From contig JAFS01000001.1 of NCBI GenBank assembly GCA_000526255.1, positions 992,001 to 1,056,000 on the forward strand: DNA of 64,000 nt, written 5' to 3'. Both the position numbers and the translations under genes were made by a program. Positions within the stretch are counted from its first letter, which is position 1, and each line of letters starts with the position of its first letter. The notes under the pieces were generated by a model, which searched no databases, was not told where the DNA came from, and saw only the letters and a program-made list of their open reading frames with translations. This document shows positions 32,836 through 41,660 of the stretch, piece after piece. This DNA is from Verrucomicrobia bacterium LP2A. Lineage in GTDB: Bacteria > Verrucomicrobiota > Verrucomicrobiia > Methylacidiphilales > Methylacidiphilaceae.

Positions 32836-33921
32836 ATGAAGACCTATCGCATCGCCGTCCTCGCCGGAGACGGCATCGGCCCGGAAATCATGGCCGCCAC
32901 CCTCCCGCTCCTGCGGGCCGCCGCGCACAAGTTCGGTTTCCGCCTCGACTTCGAGGAAGCCCTCGTGGGGGGAGCGGCGATCGACGCCGCCGACAGGGCC
33001 CTCCCCGAAGAGACCCTCGAGGTCTGCCGCAGATCCCAAGCGATCCTCTTCGGCGCGGTCGGAGGCCCTCAGTGGGAAGCCCTTCCCGCCGAGAAGCAGC
33101 CCGAGCGCGCCGCCCTTCTACCCCTGCGGCGCACCTTCGGCCTCTACGCCAACCTCCGCCCGATCGCCTGTTACCCGGAGCTCCTGAGCGCCTCCCCACT
33201 CAAGGCCGAGGTCGCCCGCGGCGTCGACCTGCTGGTCGTGCGAGAGCTGACCGGAGGGCTCTACTTCGGCCAGCCCAAGGGGACCGTGATGACCGATCGG
33301 GGAGAGCGGGCCATCGACACCCTGGTCTACGAAACCGCCGAGATCGAGCGGGTTGCCCACGTCGCCTTCGAGGCGGCGCGCTCCCGAAGGAAGTTCGTGA
33401 CCCTCATCGACAAGGCCAACGTGCTCGAATCAAGCCTCCTCTGGCGGAAGACCGTGCGCAGGATCGCCGCCGACTACACCGACGTCCAGCTCGGCTTCCT
33501 CTACGTCGACAACGCGGCGATGCAGCTGGTGCGCAATCCCCGCCAGTTCGATGTGCTCCTGTGCGAAAACCTCTTCGGGGATATCTTGAGCGATGAGGCG
33601 GCGGCCCTCTGCGGCTCCCTCGGCATGCTTCCGAGCGCTTCGCTCGGCAAGGCCCGGTTCGGCCTCTACGAGCCCGCCGGCGGCTCCGCCCCCGACATCG
33701 CCGGCAAGGGGATTGCCAATCCGAGCGCGCAGATCCTCTGCGCCGCCCTTCTCCTCCGCTACAGCCTCGGCGAGGAAGAGGCGGCCCAGGCGATCGAAGC
33801 GGCGTTTCGCGCTACCCTGAGCGACGGCTTCCGGACACCGGACATCGCCGACGATGGCGGAAAGACCGTCGGAACGGAAGCTTTTGCCCAGGCGATCCTC
33901 GACCGCTTCGAAAACCCCTGA
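32836..33921 (+). CDS. leuB: 3-isopropylmalate dehydrogenase
   Basis: A 361-residue NAD-dependent beta-decarboxylating dehydrogenase. Features: AGDGIGPEIMA at the start, the substrate-binding RRTFGLYANLRP, RELTGGLYFGQPKG, the catalytic Lys in TLIDKANVLESS, the metal-binding Asp in DNAAMQLVRNPRQFDV and NLFGDILSDEA, and the NAD-binding EPAGGSAPDIAGKGIANP. It catalyses the third leucine step, following LeuCD. The ATG at 32836 is the first in frame after leuD. Confidence 0.95.
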   Translation: MKTYRIAVLAGDGIGPEIMAATLPLLRAAAHKFGFRLDFEEALVGGAAIDAADRALPEETLEVCRRSQAILFGAVGGPQWEALPAEKQPERAALLPLRRTFGLYANLRPIACYPELLSASPLKAEVARGVDLLVVRELTGGLYFGQPKGTVMTDRGERAIDTLVYETAEIERVAHVAFEAARSRRKFVTLIDKANVLESSLLWRKTVRRIAADYTDVQLGFLYVDNAAMQLVRNPRQFDVLLCENLFGDILSDEAAALCGSLGMLPSASLGKARFGLYEPAGGSAPDIAGKGIANPSAQILCAALLLRYSLGEEEAAQAIEAAFRATLSDGFRTPDIADDGGKTVGTEAFAQAILDRFENP

Positions 33922-33984
33922 CCGCTTGCCAGAAGGCCGCCGGGGAGTTTTGCTTTTCAGGAGCGCTCGTTCTTTGCCAAAAGG

Positions 33985-35142
33985 ATGACCATGAACTCGA
34001 TCAATCTGAGCAAACCCGTTCCCATCGGAACAGAGGATCTAATCAACGCACGCATCCTCTCGATCTCCGAGGACAAGCTCACCGGCTTCCACCAAGAACC
34101 GTTTGCCGAGATCGCCCGCCTCTCCAACCTTCCCCTCTCGATCGTCATCGCCCGGATCCGAGCGATGCTCGAAAGCGGCACGATCCGCCGGGTGCGGCAG
34201 ACGCTGCTTGCCAACGACTTGGCTCCCGGAGCCCTGATCGCCTGGGAGATCCCGGAGGAGAAGCTCGGGGCGGCCTTCGACTTCCTCGTGGTCGAGGACC
34301 CCTTCAGCGGCCATGTCGTCCTCCGTTCGACCGATTCCGCCTGCGCCGGCTCCTCCTTCCGGCTCTGGAGCACCCTCAAGGTGCCGCAAGGCTTCTCACT
34401 CGAAGCCCACTGTCGTTACTTGTCCACGCAGATCGGGGCGGTCCGCCATCGGATCCTCCGCGCCAAGGGAATCTTCACCCTCGGCGTCGGTCATGTCCGC
34501 CGACGGGCGCTCGAGATCGGCGCGATCTGCCCGGCCAAGGCCCAGATGCACGCGGTCGAGGTCAGAACACTTTCCGAGGGGCAGTGGAAAGTCTTGGGCG
34601 CTCTCAAGGAAGAACTCCGGCCGGAGGAGATTGCGTCAGGTCTGTGGGAGTCTCGAGCCCGGTCGGTCGGCCTTGGCCTCCCGGAATTCGTCCGGATCGC
34701 GCGAGAGCTGGAGAAACTCGGCATCCTCGGCCGCTTCTCGACCTTTCTCGAGCATGTGAAGCTCCTCTCGACGGGCGAGAGGATCACCCGCTTCAACGGC
34801 CTCTTCCACTGGGCGGTGCCGCAGGGAAGGGAGAAGGAGGCGGGGGAAGAGATCGGCCGCTTCGAGGTCCTCACCCACTGCTACTGGCGGGAGGCGGGCC
34901 CCGAGTTCGGCAACGTCAACCTGATGGCGGTCGCGCATGGCCGGGAAAAGGATCGGCTTTTGCTCCACAAGGCCGCCATGGACGAGCACCTTCGACAAGT
35001 GGGGATCCCCGTTCTCTACTCGAATATCTTCTGGGGAGGCCGCAGCGAAATCAAACCGTCGGAAATCTTGCCGGAGGCTTACCGAAAATGGAGCCGCACA
35101 AGGAGAATCGACTGGGAGACGATGCGCGACGGCTCTTCCTGA
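33985..35142 (+). CDS. Two-domain Lrp/AsnC-like protein, resembles fused siroheme decarboxylase (AhbA-AhbB / NirD-NirL)
   Basis: A 385-residue protein built of two similar halves. Each half starts with a winged-helix like Lrp/AsnC (first: PFAEIARLSNLPLSIVIARI then GTIRRV; second: EGQWKVLGALKEELRPEEI then ELEKLGILGRF) and continues with an alpha/beta RAM-like domain. Halves with conserved RR/RF after the helix-turn-helix and His near HCRYL or THCYWRE resemble the AhbA and AhbB siroheme decarboxylases (heme or heme d1 synthesis), normally two separate proteins of about 160 residues. A transcription regulator is the alternative. Its 3' end overlaps the SulP transporter start by 55 bases, linking it to sulfate uptake. 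Confidence 0.5.
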   Translation: MTMNSINLSKPVPIGTEDLINARILSISEDKLTGFHQEPFAEIARLSNLPLSIVIARIRAMLESGTIRRVRQTLLANDLAPGALIAWEIPEEKLGAAFDFLVVEDPFSGHVVLRSTDSACAGSSFRLWSTLKVPQGFSLEAHCRYLSTQIGAVRHRILRAKGIFTLGVGHVRRRALEIGAICPAKAQMHAVEVRTLSEGQWKVLGALKEELRPEEIASGLWESRARSVGLGLPEFVRIARELEKLGILGRFSTFLEHVKLLSTGERITRFNGLFHWAVPQGREKEAGEEIGRFEVLTHCYWREAGPEFGNVNLMAVAHGREKDRLLLHKAAMDEHLRQVGIPVLYSNIFWGGRSEIKPSEILPEAYRKWSRTRRIDWETMRDGSS

Positions 35143-36968
35143 AGCGCATCTGGCCCGCCTCCGCTCGACTGGCTCGCCGGCTTCGGGATCAGTGGAATGA
35201 GCTCCACCTGGAGCTCGGGCCCTTGCGGGCCACCTTCCACTCCTACTCGGGGGCGAAGCTGCGCGCCGACCTGAGCGCCGCGCTCAACGTCGCCCTCCTC
35301 TCCTTTCCGCAGGGGATGGCCTACGCCCTCATTGCGGGGCTGCCCATCCAGTTCGGAATCTATGCCTGCGCGGTCGCCTCGATCATCGGCCCGCTCTTCC
35401 AGAGCTCCCGTTACGTCGTCCTCGGTCCGACCAACGCCACCGCGGTGTTGGTCTTCAGCTCCTACCTGAGCATGGAGGGGAAGATCGACAAGGTGCACTC
35501 CCTGAGCTTTCTCCTGCTCCTCATCGGACTGGCCCTCCTGGCCGGGGCGATCTTCCGCGCCGCGGCCCTCACCCAGTATGTCTCCCGAACCGTCGTGATC
35601 GGCTACATCACCGGCGCGGCCCTCCTCATCATCGCCAATCAGGCGCACCACATTCTCGGCGTCTCGATCCCGGAGGTCGCGACCTTTTTCGACATCGTCA
35701 ACCAGACGATCCGCCACGCGGGCCAAGCCCAATGGCCCTCAGTCGCCTTGAGCCTCCTCTCCTTCCTCGCCTGGTGGTGGCTCAAGAGCGTCTTCCCCAA
35801 GCTCCCTGCGGTAGCGATCGCGCTTCTCCTTGTATCGGTCCTCGCGCTTCCCCTCCGCCTGCTCCATCTTCCGATCCACTACCTCGACCCAATCCCCTTC
35901 GGCTTCTGGCCGGTGAGCCTGCCCTCCTTCCACTGGAGCTGGTTTTCCCAGCTCGCCAGCGCTTCCTTAGCACTCGCCTTCTTCGCTGCGATCGAAGGGG
36001 CGAGCATTGGCAAGTCGCTCGCCAGCCGCTCCGGCGAGCCGATCGACCCAAACCGCGAGATGTTCGCCCAGGGAGCCGCCAACGTGGCCTGCGCCGTCCT
36101 GGGGGGGATGCCCGTCTCGGGCTCCCTCACCCGCTCCGCCCTCAACTGGGTCAGCAAGCCCGCCACCGTCCTCGCCAACTTCTGGAGCGGCCTCTTGCTG
36201 GCGGCCGGCCTCCTTCTGGCGGGCCCCCTCTTCGCCTACATCCCCATGCCCGCCCTCGCAACGCTGGTCGTCCTGACGGGATTTTCCCTCATCAACTGGC
36301 GTGACATCCGCATCGCGGTCGGAACGACGACCGCCGATACCCTCACCTTCCTCGTTACCTTCCTGAGCGCCCTCCTCACTCCCCTCGACTTCGCCATCGG
36401 CCTGGGCATCGGAGTCTCCCTCCTCCTCTTCCTCAAGCAGGTGGGCCAGCCTTCCTTGGTGGAATACACCTATGACGAGGAAGAGGGATTGCGGGAGAAA
36501 GGCCGCGCCGAGGAGAGGATCCTCCCCGAAATCTGCATCATCCATGTCGAGGGAGAGCTCTTCTTCGGTGTGGCCGATCTCTTCCGGGAGCAGATCCGCC
36601 GAATCTGCCTCGATGCCTCCCTTCGCGTCGTCATCCTGCGAATGCGCAATGCCCACCATCTCGATGCGACCTGCGCCCTCGCCATCGACGAGCTTGCGAA
36701 GATGATGCACGAGAGCGGCCGTCACCTTCTCATCAGCGGAGCGACGCGGCCGATCATCCGGGTCCTCCGCAGCTCCGGCGTAATCGATACGATTGGACGG
36801 GAGAACGTCTTCCCCCTCTTCGGAGTCCATCCCAACCTCTCGACCCGCAACGCCCTTCTCCGCGCCCAACAGCTCCTCGGCAAGAAGGAGAGCGAAGTCC
36901 GCATCTTCTTCGAGAAGGTCCATGCCAAGCCGAAGGGTGGGGGGGGCCAGACGGAGAGCGAGGGGTAG
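35088..36968 (+). CDS. SulP-family anion transporter with C-terminal STAS domain
   Basis: A 626-residue inner-membrane protein. About 11-14 hydrophobic helices follow a soluble N-terminal helix. Signature blocks are AALNVALLSFPQGMAYALIAGLP, LGPTNATAVLVFSSYLS and EGASIGKSLASRSGEPIDPNREM, with GGMPVSGSLTRSALN after it. The STAS domain covers roughly residues 480-590 (ICIIHVEGELFFGVADLF and MRNAHHLDATCALAIDEL). SulP proteins carry sulfate, bicarbonate or other anions; which one cannot be read here. The ATG at 35088 has GGAGG 11 bases upstream and lies inside the previous gene. Confidence 0.88.
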   Translation: MEPHKENRLGDDARRLFLKRIWPASARLARRLRDQWNELHLELGPLRATFHSYSGAKLRADLSAALNVALLSFPQGMAYALIAGLPIQFGIYACAVASIIGPLFQSSRYVVLGPTNATAVLVFSSYLSMEGKIDKVHSLSFLLLLIGLALLAGAIFRAAALTQYVSRTVVIGYITGAALLIIANQAHHILGVSIPEVATFFDIVNQTIRHAGQAQWPSVALSLLSFLAWWWLKSVFPKLPAVAIALLLVSVLALPLRLLHLPIHYLDPIPFGFWPVSLPSFHWSWFSQLASASLALAFFAAIEGASIGKSLASRSGEPIDPNREMFAQGAANVACAVLGGMPVSGSLTRSALNWVSKPATVLANFWSGLLLAAGLLLAGPLFAYIPMPALATLVVLTGFSLINWRDIRIAVGTTTADTLTFLVTFLSALLTPLDFAIGLGIGVSLLLFLKQVGQPSLVEYTYDEEEGLREKGRAEERILPEICIIHVEGELFFGVADLFREQIRRICLDASLRVVILRMRNAHHLDATCALAIDELAKMMHESGRHLLISGATRPIIRVLRSSGVIDTIGRENVFPLFGVHPNLSTRNALLRAQQLLGKKESEVRIFFEKVHAKPKGGGGQTESEG

Positions 36969-36974
36969 AGAAGG

Positions 36975-38306
36975 CTATCGAGCCTTAGGGGTAGAAGCCG
37001 CACTCGCCTGGCCGGATGTCGAACTTGGATCCTTGACCGGCTGAACTGGTTCCAGGCTCACCAGCCCATCGGTACTGAGCATGAGGGCTTTCCAGTTCTC
37101 ATCAGGATTTTCCCCAAACCACTTCTTCGGCGCAAGAAAGAGGTATTTTTCCGTTTTATACACAACGCCCACCTTTATCGCCCCATTTCCCACGCGCTCG
37201 ACATAATCCTTTTCGGTTTCTTTATCTAGCTTCAGCTCCTCCTTCCATCTTGCGATGTAGTGCTCCCCCCGAAACCCACCGAATTGCTGGGGAATTCCCG
37301 CACTGATCGGCGTGATAAACTCCCTCAACCACCACATTAAAACCACCACGACAAACCAACAGATCGCATATATCCACATTCCTCTATGTTCTGGAACCAG
37401 CACAGTACGCATCACCATTGAAATTCCTACGGGAATACCAACACCCAATACCGATCCGAAGAACCAGCAGAATCGTCCCCAGTTTGTACTCCCGATTTGC
37501 TCTTGATACACAATCCAGGACACAAGAAACACAGCGCCAACGGCAACCAGAACAAAAGACAACAGATAAAGACTTAAACTTTCCCATTCACATCCTATAT
37601 ATTTGCAATACAGTCCCATAAATCTAATTTTTTTGCGTATTATGTTCTCATCCGTCACCTCCGCACATGCGCTTTTCACTATTTCCGAAAGTTTACAACA
37701 ACCGACCGCTTCTCCCTTTTGTAGGTTGGCATTGGCCTCAGTTACTGTTTTCGTTGATTCATACTCCTTCTCCCGCTTCAGCCTGGTCACAGCATTCCGT
37801 AAGTAATCTAGGGAAACTGCAATCAACACCACCGAACCCGTGATCGCAGGCAAAAGGATGAGAGCAATTAGCGCAATATCCTCCGTGCGATTTGCCGACA
37901 TGAATGCAATCCCATGCTGGACAAACCACAAGGCTCGCACAAAAAATCCATATAGCGCTAAGCCAATCGTGGCATACGAAAGCAGGACAATAGCTACTTT
38001 ATAGATATATCTATATTTCTTTTGAATGCCATCATGCGTGGCTGGTAGCCCATGTACATATCTCTTGACCCACCCGATAAGTAGCCTAAAAATACAGAAG
38101 TACCAGTATACCGCAAGGACAATGACCATGCTTACGAGAAGCAACCCGAGCCATAGGAATATGCCAACCACAACAATAAACACTCCCCATGCCATAAAGA
38201 TTCGCCTATCAGGCCACTCAAGCCCAACTAAGGCGGTGACTATTGCAGCTACCAAAATTAACAGTGCAAAAAGGCACCGGCGGTTGTTATCACCGCTACT
38301 GGTCAT
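36975..38306 (-). CDS. Orphan polytopic membrane protein of low GC
   Basis: A 443-residue protein with about eight hydrophobic segments (for example VAAIVTALVGLEWP, FIVVVGIFLWLGLLLVSMVIV, IALIALILLPAITGSVVLIAV, LLSFVLVAVGAVFLVSWIV) and a hydrophilic C-terminal domain of about 110 residues rich in Lys and Glu. I recognise no family. A central loop has paired cysteines (AVGCCKL and LYCKYIGCEW). Base composition is clearly AT-richer than all neighbours and the codon use differs, which suggests recent acquisition. The stop lies six bases from that of the convergent SulP gene. No partner gene is visible on the same strand except the broken Uma2 gene upstream. Confidence 0.65.
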   Translation of the reverse strand: MTSSGDNNRRCLFALLILVAAIVTALVGLEWPDRRIFMAWGVFIVVVGIFLWLGLLLVSMVIVLAVYWYFCIFRLLIGWVKRYVHGLPATHDGIQKKYRYIYKVAIVLLSYATIGLALYGFFVRALWFVQHGIAFMSANRTEDIALIALILLPAITGSVVLIAVSLDYLRNAVTRLKREKEYESTKTVTEANANLQKGEAVGCCKLSEIVKSACAEVTDENIIRKKIRFMGLYCKYIGCEWESLSLYLLSFVLVAVGAVFLVSWIVYQEQIGSTNWGRFCWFFGSVLGVGIPVGISMVMRTVLVPEHRGMWIYAICWFVVVVLMWWLREFITPISAGIPQQFGGFRGEHYIARWKEELKLDKETEKDYVERVGNGAIKVGVVYKTEKYLFLAPKKWFGENPDENWKALMLSTDGLVSLEPVQPVKDPSSTSGQASAASTPKAR

Positions 38307-38347
38307 ATCTTTGCTACTCCCCTAGCACATGGCACCCTCCCCGATCA

Positions 38348-38842
38348 TCAGCTCCCCCCAACCGCAAGGGCCTTCCTTATCTGCAGCATCGCCAAGAAAA
38401 AGCCCAGCAGGAGGGCAGTACTCAGGGTGTCGTCAAAGCTGTGGACGACGGCCGGCTCCTCTCGCTCCTCGGCTAAGCGGTAGATCCTCACCGTTTCTTC
38501 CCGCCGGTCGAAGATCCAGTATTTGGCAACCCTCCTCTCTGAACGTGAGCCCCCCATCCCATTGCCTGATCTGCTCAGTCGGCATGTAACCAACATCGAG
38601 CACTGCTCCTTCCCGGTCCGGCTCGGTCACGCCCGAGAAGCCAAAGACGATGTTGTTCCTCACGATGCCAAGCGGACGATCATCCCACTTGTTCCCGATC
38701 CCTCGATGATCTCTACCGCCAAGCTGCAATTGCCCGGCATCTCCTCCCTCCTGAGGAGATTCCCGTGGATAAGCTCCCCATGCTCCTCCTCGGGAGCCGC
38801 CAGCCAATCCTTCCCCGTGTAGGGATCGAGCATGGTCAGCAT
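38348..38842 (-). pseudogene. Broken Uma2-family (DUF820) endonuclease gene
   Basis: Three minus-strand reading pieces together give a Uma2-like protein. The N-terminal piece has DPYTGKDWLAAPEEEHGELI then HGNLLRREEMPG. The middle piece, in another frame, has IVFGFSGVTEPDREGAVLDV. The C-terminal piece has VAKYWIFDRREETVRIYRLA and a typical DTLSTALLLGFFLAM ending. The order and the KYWIFD/VRIYRL strand are diagnostic of this PD-(D/E)XK-fold family, which is common in cyanobacteria and verrucomicrobia and of unknown role. At least two frame changes and lost core residues make it non-functional. Confidence 0.65.
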
Positions 38843-38920
38843 GGGAATCTCCGGCTTCCCCCTTCCACGATAGTGGCGTCTTAGGCGTAGGGCAAGCGCC
38901 GAAGGCTCGGCCGCTCCGGC

Positions 38921-40087
38921 CTACCCCCGCTCGGGCTTGAGCCGCGCGAAGAAGCGCCGGCCGCAGCGGAGAAGAGGATGCTCAGAAAGGCTCACGGTCG
39001 AGCGGGGATCGGTGACCCGCATCCCGTCGATCAGCACCGCACCCTGGGTCACCAGCCGCTTCGCCTCGGATTTGCTTGGTGCTGCTCCGATGAGGAGGAG
39101 CGCTTCGAGAATGGGCTGCTCGTGGCCGGGAAGCGCGAACTCGGGGATCTCCTCCGGCACCTCCCGCTGGGAAAAGACCCGCTCGAAGGCCTTGCGCGCC
39201 CCCTCTGCCACCTCCGCACCGTGAAATCGGGCGACCAGCCGCTCGGCGAGCCGCTTCTTCGCCTCCATGGGATGGACCTCGGGTGAGAGGGGAGCCCCCA
39301 GGAAGATCGGATACCATCTCCCCATGAGGGCGTCGGAGATGCTCATCGTCTTCCCGAAGATATCGTCCGGGGCCTCGGAGACCCCGATCGCATTCCCGAG
39401 CGACTTGCTCATCTTGTTCTCCCCGTCGATCCCCTCCAGGAGGGGAAGGGTGAGGACAATCTGGGGAGGCTGCTTCACCTGCTCCTGGAGATCCCGACCG
39501 ATCAGCATGTTGAAGAGCTGATCGCTGCCACCGATCTCGACATCGGCACGGACCATGACCGAATCCCAGCCTTGGAGAAGGGGATAGAGGAGCTCGTGGA
39601 GCCCGATCGGCTCGCCCTTCTCCAAGCGCTGCTGGAAATCGCGCCGCTGGAGGATCTGGGTCGCAGTCGCCCGGCGCTGGAGGAGCAGCAGCTCGCGGCT
39701 CGTCATCTTCTCGAACCAGCTCGCGTTCCAGACGACCTCCACCCGATCGGGATCGAGGATCCGAAAGGCCTGCTCCTGGTAGGTCGCCGCGTTGCGGCGC
39801 ACCTCCTCGGCGGAAACCTCGGGCCGGGTGGTATTGCGGCCGGTCGGATCCCCGATCTGGGCGGTAAAGTCGCCAATCACCAAGACCGCCTGGTGTCCTA
39901 AATCCTGAAACTGGCGGAGCTTGAAGAGCGGCACCGAATGGCCCAGATGGAGGTCGGGCGAGGTTGGATCGACCCCGAACTTCACCCGGAGCGGGCGGGA
40001 GGCCGCTAAGCGCTCCCGCAGCTCGCGCGTGGAATGGACCTGCTCGGTGCCGCGGAGCAGCAGCGCAAGCGCCTCTTCGCCCGCCAT
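38921..40087 (-). CDS. tyrS: Tyrosyl-tRNA synthetase
   Basis: A 388-residue class Ic synthetase. The HIGH-type HLGHSVPLFKLRQFQDLGH, VGGSDQ-type ADVEIGGSDQLFNML, KMSKSLGN and a C-terminal S4 RNA-binding domain (SEAKRLVTQGAVLIDGMRV) are intact. The motifs and length fit the TyrZ-like bacterial group. Immediately downstream of the RRM protein gene (11 bases between stop and start), so probably co-transcribed. Confidence 0.94.
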   Translation of the reverse strand: MAGEEALALLLRGTEQVHSTRELRERLAASRPLRVKFGVDPTSPDLHLGHSVPLFKLRQFQDLGHQAVLVIGDFTAQIGDPTGRNTTRPEVSAEEVRRNAATYQEQAFRILDPDRVEVVWNASWFEKMTSRELLLLQRRATATQILQRRDFQQRLEKGEPIGLHELLYPLLQGWDSVMVRADVEIGGSDQLFNMLIGRDLQEQVKQPPQIVLTLPLLEGIDGENKMSKSLGNAIGVSEAPDDIFGKTMSISDALMGRWYPIFLGAPLSPEVHPMEAKKRLAERLVARFHGAEVAEGARKAFERVFSQREVPEEIPEFALPGHEQPILEALLLIGAAPSKSEAKRLVTQGAVLIDGMRVTDPRSTVSLSEHPLLRCGRRFFARLKPERG

Positions 40088-40098
40088 GATGCGCAGCC

Positions 40099-40695
40099 CT
40101 ATCGGGAGGGCTCGGAGGTCTCCCTGCTCTCTCCCCCGCGCTCTTCCCGGCGCTCCGATTTCGCTCCGCTGACGACGATCGGCCTACCAATCAGCTCGGA
40201 GCGATTGAGCTGGGTAAACGCCTGCTTGGCCGCTTCCAGATCCGCCATCTCGACGAAGCCGTAACCCTTGGAGCGATTGGTCCTCCGGTCGCGGACGATG
40301 TCGACGTTGTTGACCGTTCCGACCTTGGAGAAGAAGTCGAAGAGGTCGCTCTCGGCCAGATCGTAGGAAAGATTGCCGACGTAGAGCCGGGGAGTGGACG
40401 GCTCGACGACCGATTCGAACATCGGCGCTTCGCGCTTCGGCCCCGTGCTCATGGGTCTTTGCGACTCCCGCACCCGGTCTCGGTCCCGCTCCCGCGGGCC
40501 GCTCGAACGAGGGCCGAGGGCTAACGGCTCCTCCCGTTTCCCAAAGAGGCCCTGGAAAAAGGCTTGCACCTTCTCTCCAAAGGAGAGCTTCCGCGGCGGC
40601 TCCGGAGCCCGGAAGCGGCCCCCCCGCCTGCGTGGCCGCTGGTCGCGCCTGGAATAGCGTCCGTAGTTTCTTGATTGTGAAGGATCTTGACTCAT
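40099..40695 (-). CDS. RNA-binding protein with one RRM domain
   Basis: A 198-residue protein. An Arg/Pro-rich low-complexity N-terminus of about 100 residues precedes a single RRM with RNP2 (LYVGNLS) and RNP1 (KGYGFVEM), followed by a short acidic/basic tail. The family is common in cyanobacteria and verrucomicrobia and binds RNA, often with cold or stress response; no function is proved. The start begins MSQDPSQSRNYG. Upstream lie 480 bases without a gene, which could hold a long leader. Confidence 0.85.
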   Translation of the reverse strand: MSQDPSQSRNYGRYSRRDQRPRRRGGRFRAPEPPRKLSFGEKVQAFFQGLFGKREEPLALGPRSSGPRERDRDRVRESQRPMSTGPKREAPMFESVVEPSTPRLYVGNLSYDLAESDLFDFFSKVGTVNNVDIVRDRRTNRSKGYGFVEMADLEAAKQAFTQLNRSELIGRPIVVSGAKSERREERGGESRETSEPSR

Positions 40696-41175
40696 GATGG
40701 ACTATCCGTTGGTGAGGACCCCAAATTCCGCTGCCCGATAGAGCCAGGGAGCCGGAAGGGATCTCTCGCTTGTTGTATGGTTCGATGCGCATGCCTGGTT
40801 CTCCCCCGACGGCTTCCCTCCTCGATCGGCCGCGATCCGCCAGGAAGCGCAGACACGGGACTGCCGGCCGATGCCGAAGGCCGACGGACGAGAGGAAGTC
40901 CCCGACCGTCCCCGGCGCTCTGGTTCTGGAAGCTCCCCAAAGGGGCGACGGGACGAACGCCTGGAAAGAGGATTGGATCGGAGCCGCAGGCTCGGTCGCT
41001 CGCATCCCCGACCCCCTCCGGGAGGGGGGAGCCTCCGGCCCAGCGGCGATTTCCTCTTCCACGCGCAGAACTTCTCTTCTCCGTCTCGTAATTGAGAACT
41101 CTGCCCTAAAGGATAGGCGAATGTCCCGAGGACGCAACGAATTTTCCCGCAGCGAGGAGGAGAGATTCCTTGCGG
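40696..41175. other. 480-bp gene-free stretch
   Basis: Open frames here are Arg/Ser/Pro-rich and have no recognisable family or ribosome site. The half next to the RRM gene is the place for its promoter and leader. No strong terminator, repeat or RNA gene was seen. Confidence 0.5.
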
Positions 41176-41592
41176 TCAGGGCAGCGCGCGGTCGGTCTCT
41201 CCCTCCGGGGCGGCCACCATGCGAAACGGAGGGACGCCGACGACGATCGCCCTGCCGCCCTCGTCCTGGCCGAAGTAGGCCCCTTCGGCCAAGGTGGTCT
41301 GCCGATAGAGATGATAGCTCGAATAGCAGAACTTTCCGCCCGGCCGCAGCTCGGGAAACGATCCGACGATCCCCTCCCCCTCGATCACCACCTTTTCTCC
41401 CGTCTCCTCATCGGTAAGCACCCACTTTCTACCCTGGAGACGAACGGTCCGGTCGCTCCCGTTGCGAATGCTCAGGTAATATTGACAGACCAGCGGGCGT
41501 TCCGAATCCTCCTTGGAAGAGGCGCGAAAACGAAGCTGCTCGATTGTGACCTCCAGTCCGGGCACGATTTGCGGGGAAAACGAGTGTTTCAT
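41176..41592 (-). CDS. apaG: ApaG-domain (DUF525) protein
   Basis: A 138-residue protein covering a single ApaG domain with an immunoglobulin-like fold: IVPGLEVTIEQLRFRASS, YYLSIRNGSDRTVRLQGRKW, VIEGEGIVGSFPELRPGGKF and YSSYHLYRQTTLAEGAYFG, all in family order. ApaG is linked to cobalt/magnesium resistance and Ap4A metabolism in enterobacteria, but its biochemical function is unsettled. It is divergent from thiD. Confidence 0.85.
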   Translation of the reverse strand: MKHSFSPQIVPGLEVTIEQLRFRASSKEDSERPLVCQYYLSIRNGSDRTVRLQGRKWVLTDEETGEKVVIEGEGIVGSFPELRPGGKFCYSSYHLYRQTTLAEGAYFGQDEGGRAIVVGVPPFRMVAAPEGETDRALP

Positions 41593-41660
41593 TTCCCTTT
41601 CCGAGAGAGGAAAAACAATTTGAGAGTAAATCCGCCGTTCGGCTTTGGCAAGGCCCCTCG

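Noticed and set aside
36971-36986. AAGGCT-ATCG-AGCCTT hairpin between the convergent SulP and orphan genes
   Set aside because: It overlaps a stop codon and has no T-run. It may terminate weakly, but six pairs are not enough to call it.
40184-41137. Long minus frame covering the RRM gene and the 480-bp gap
   Set aside because: It is out of frame with the RRM domain and has no recognisable motif; the RRM gene itself is clear.
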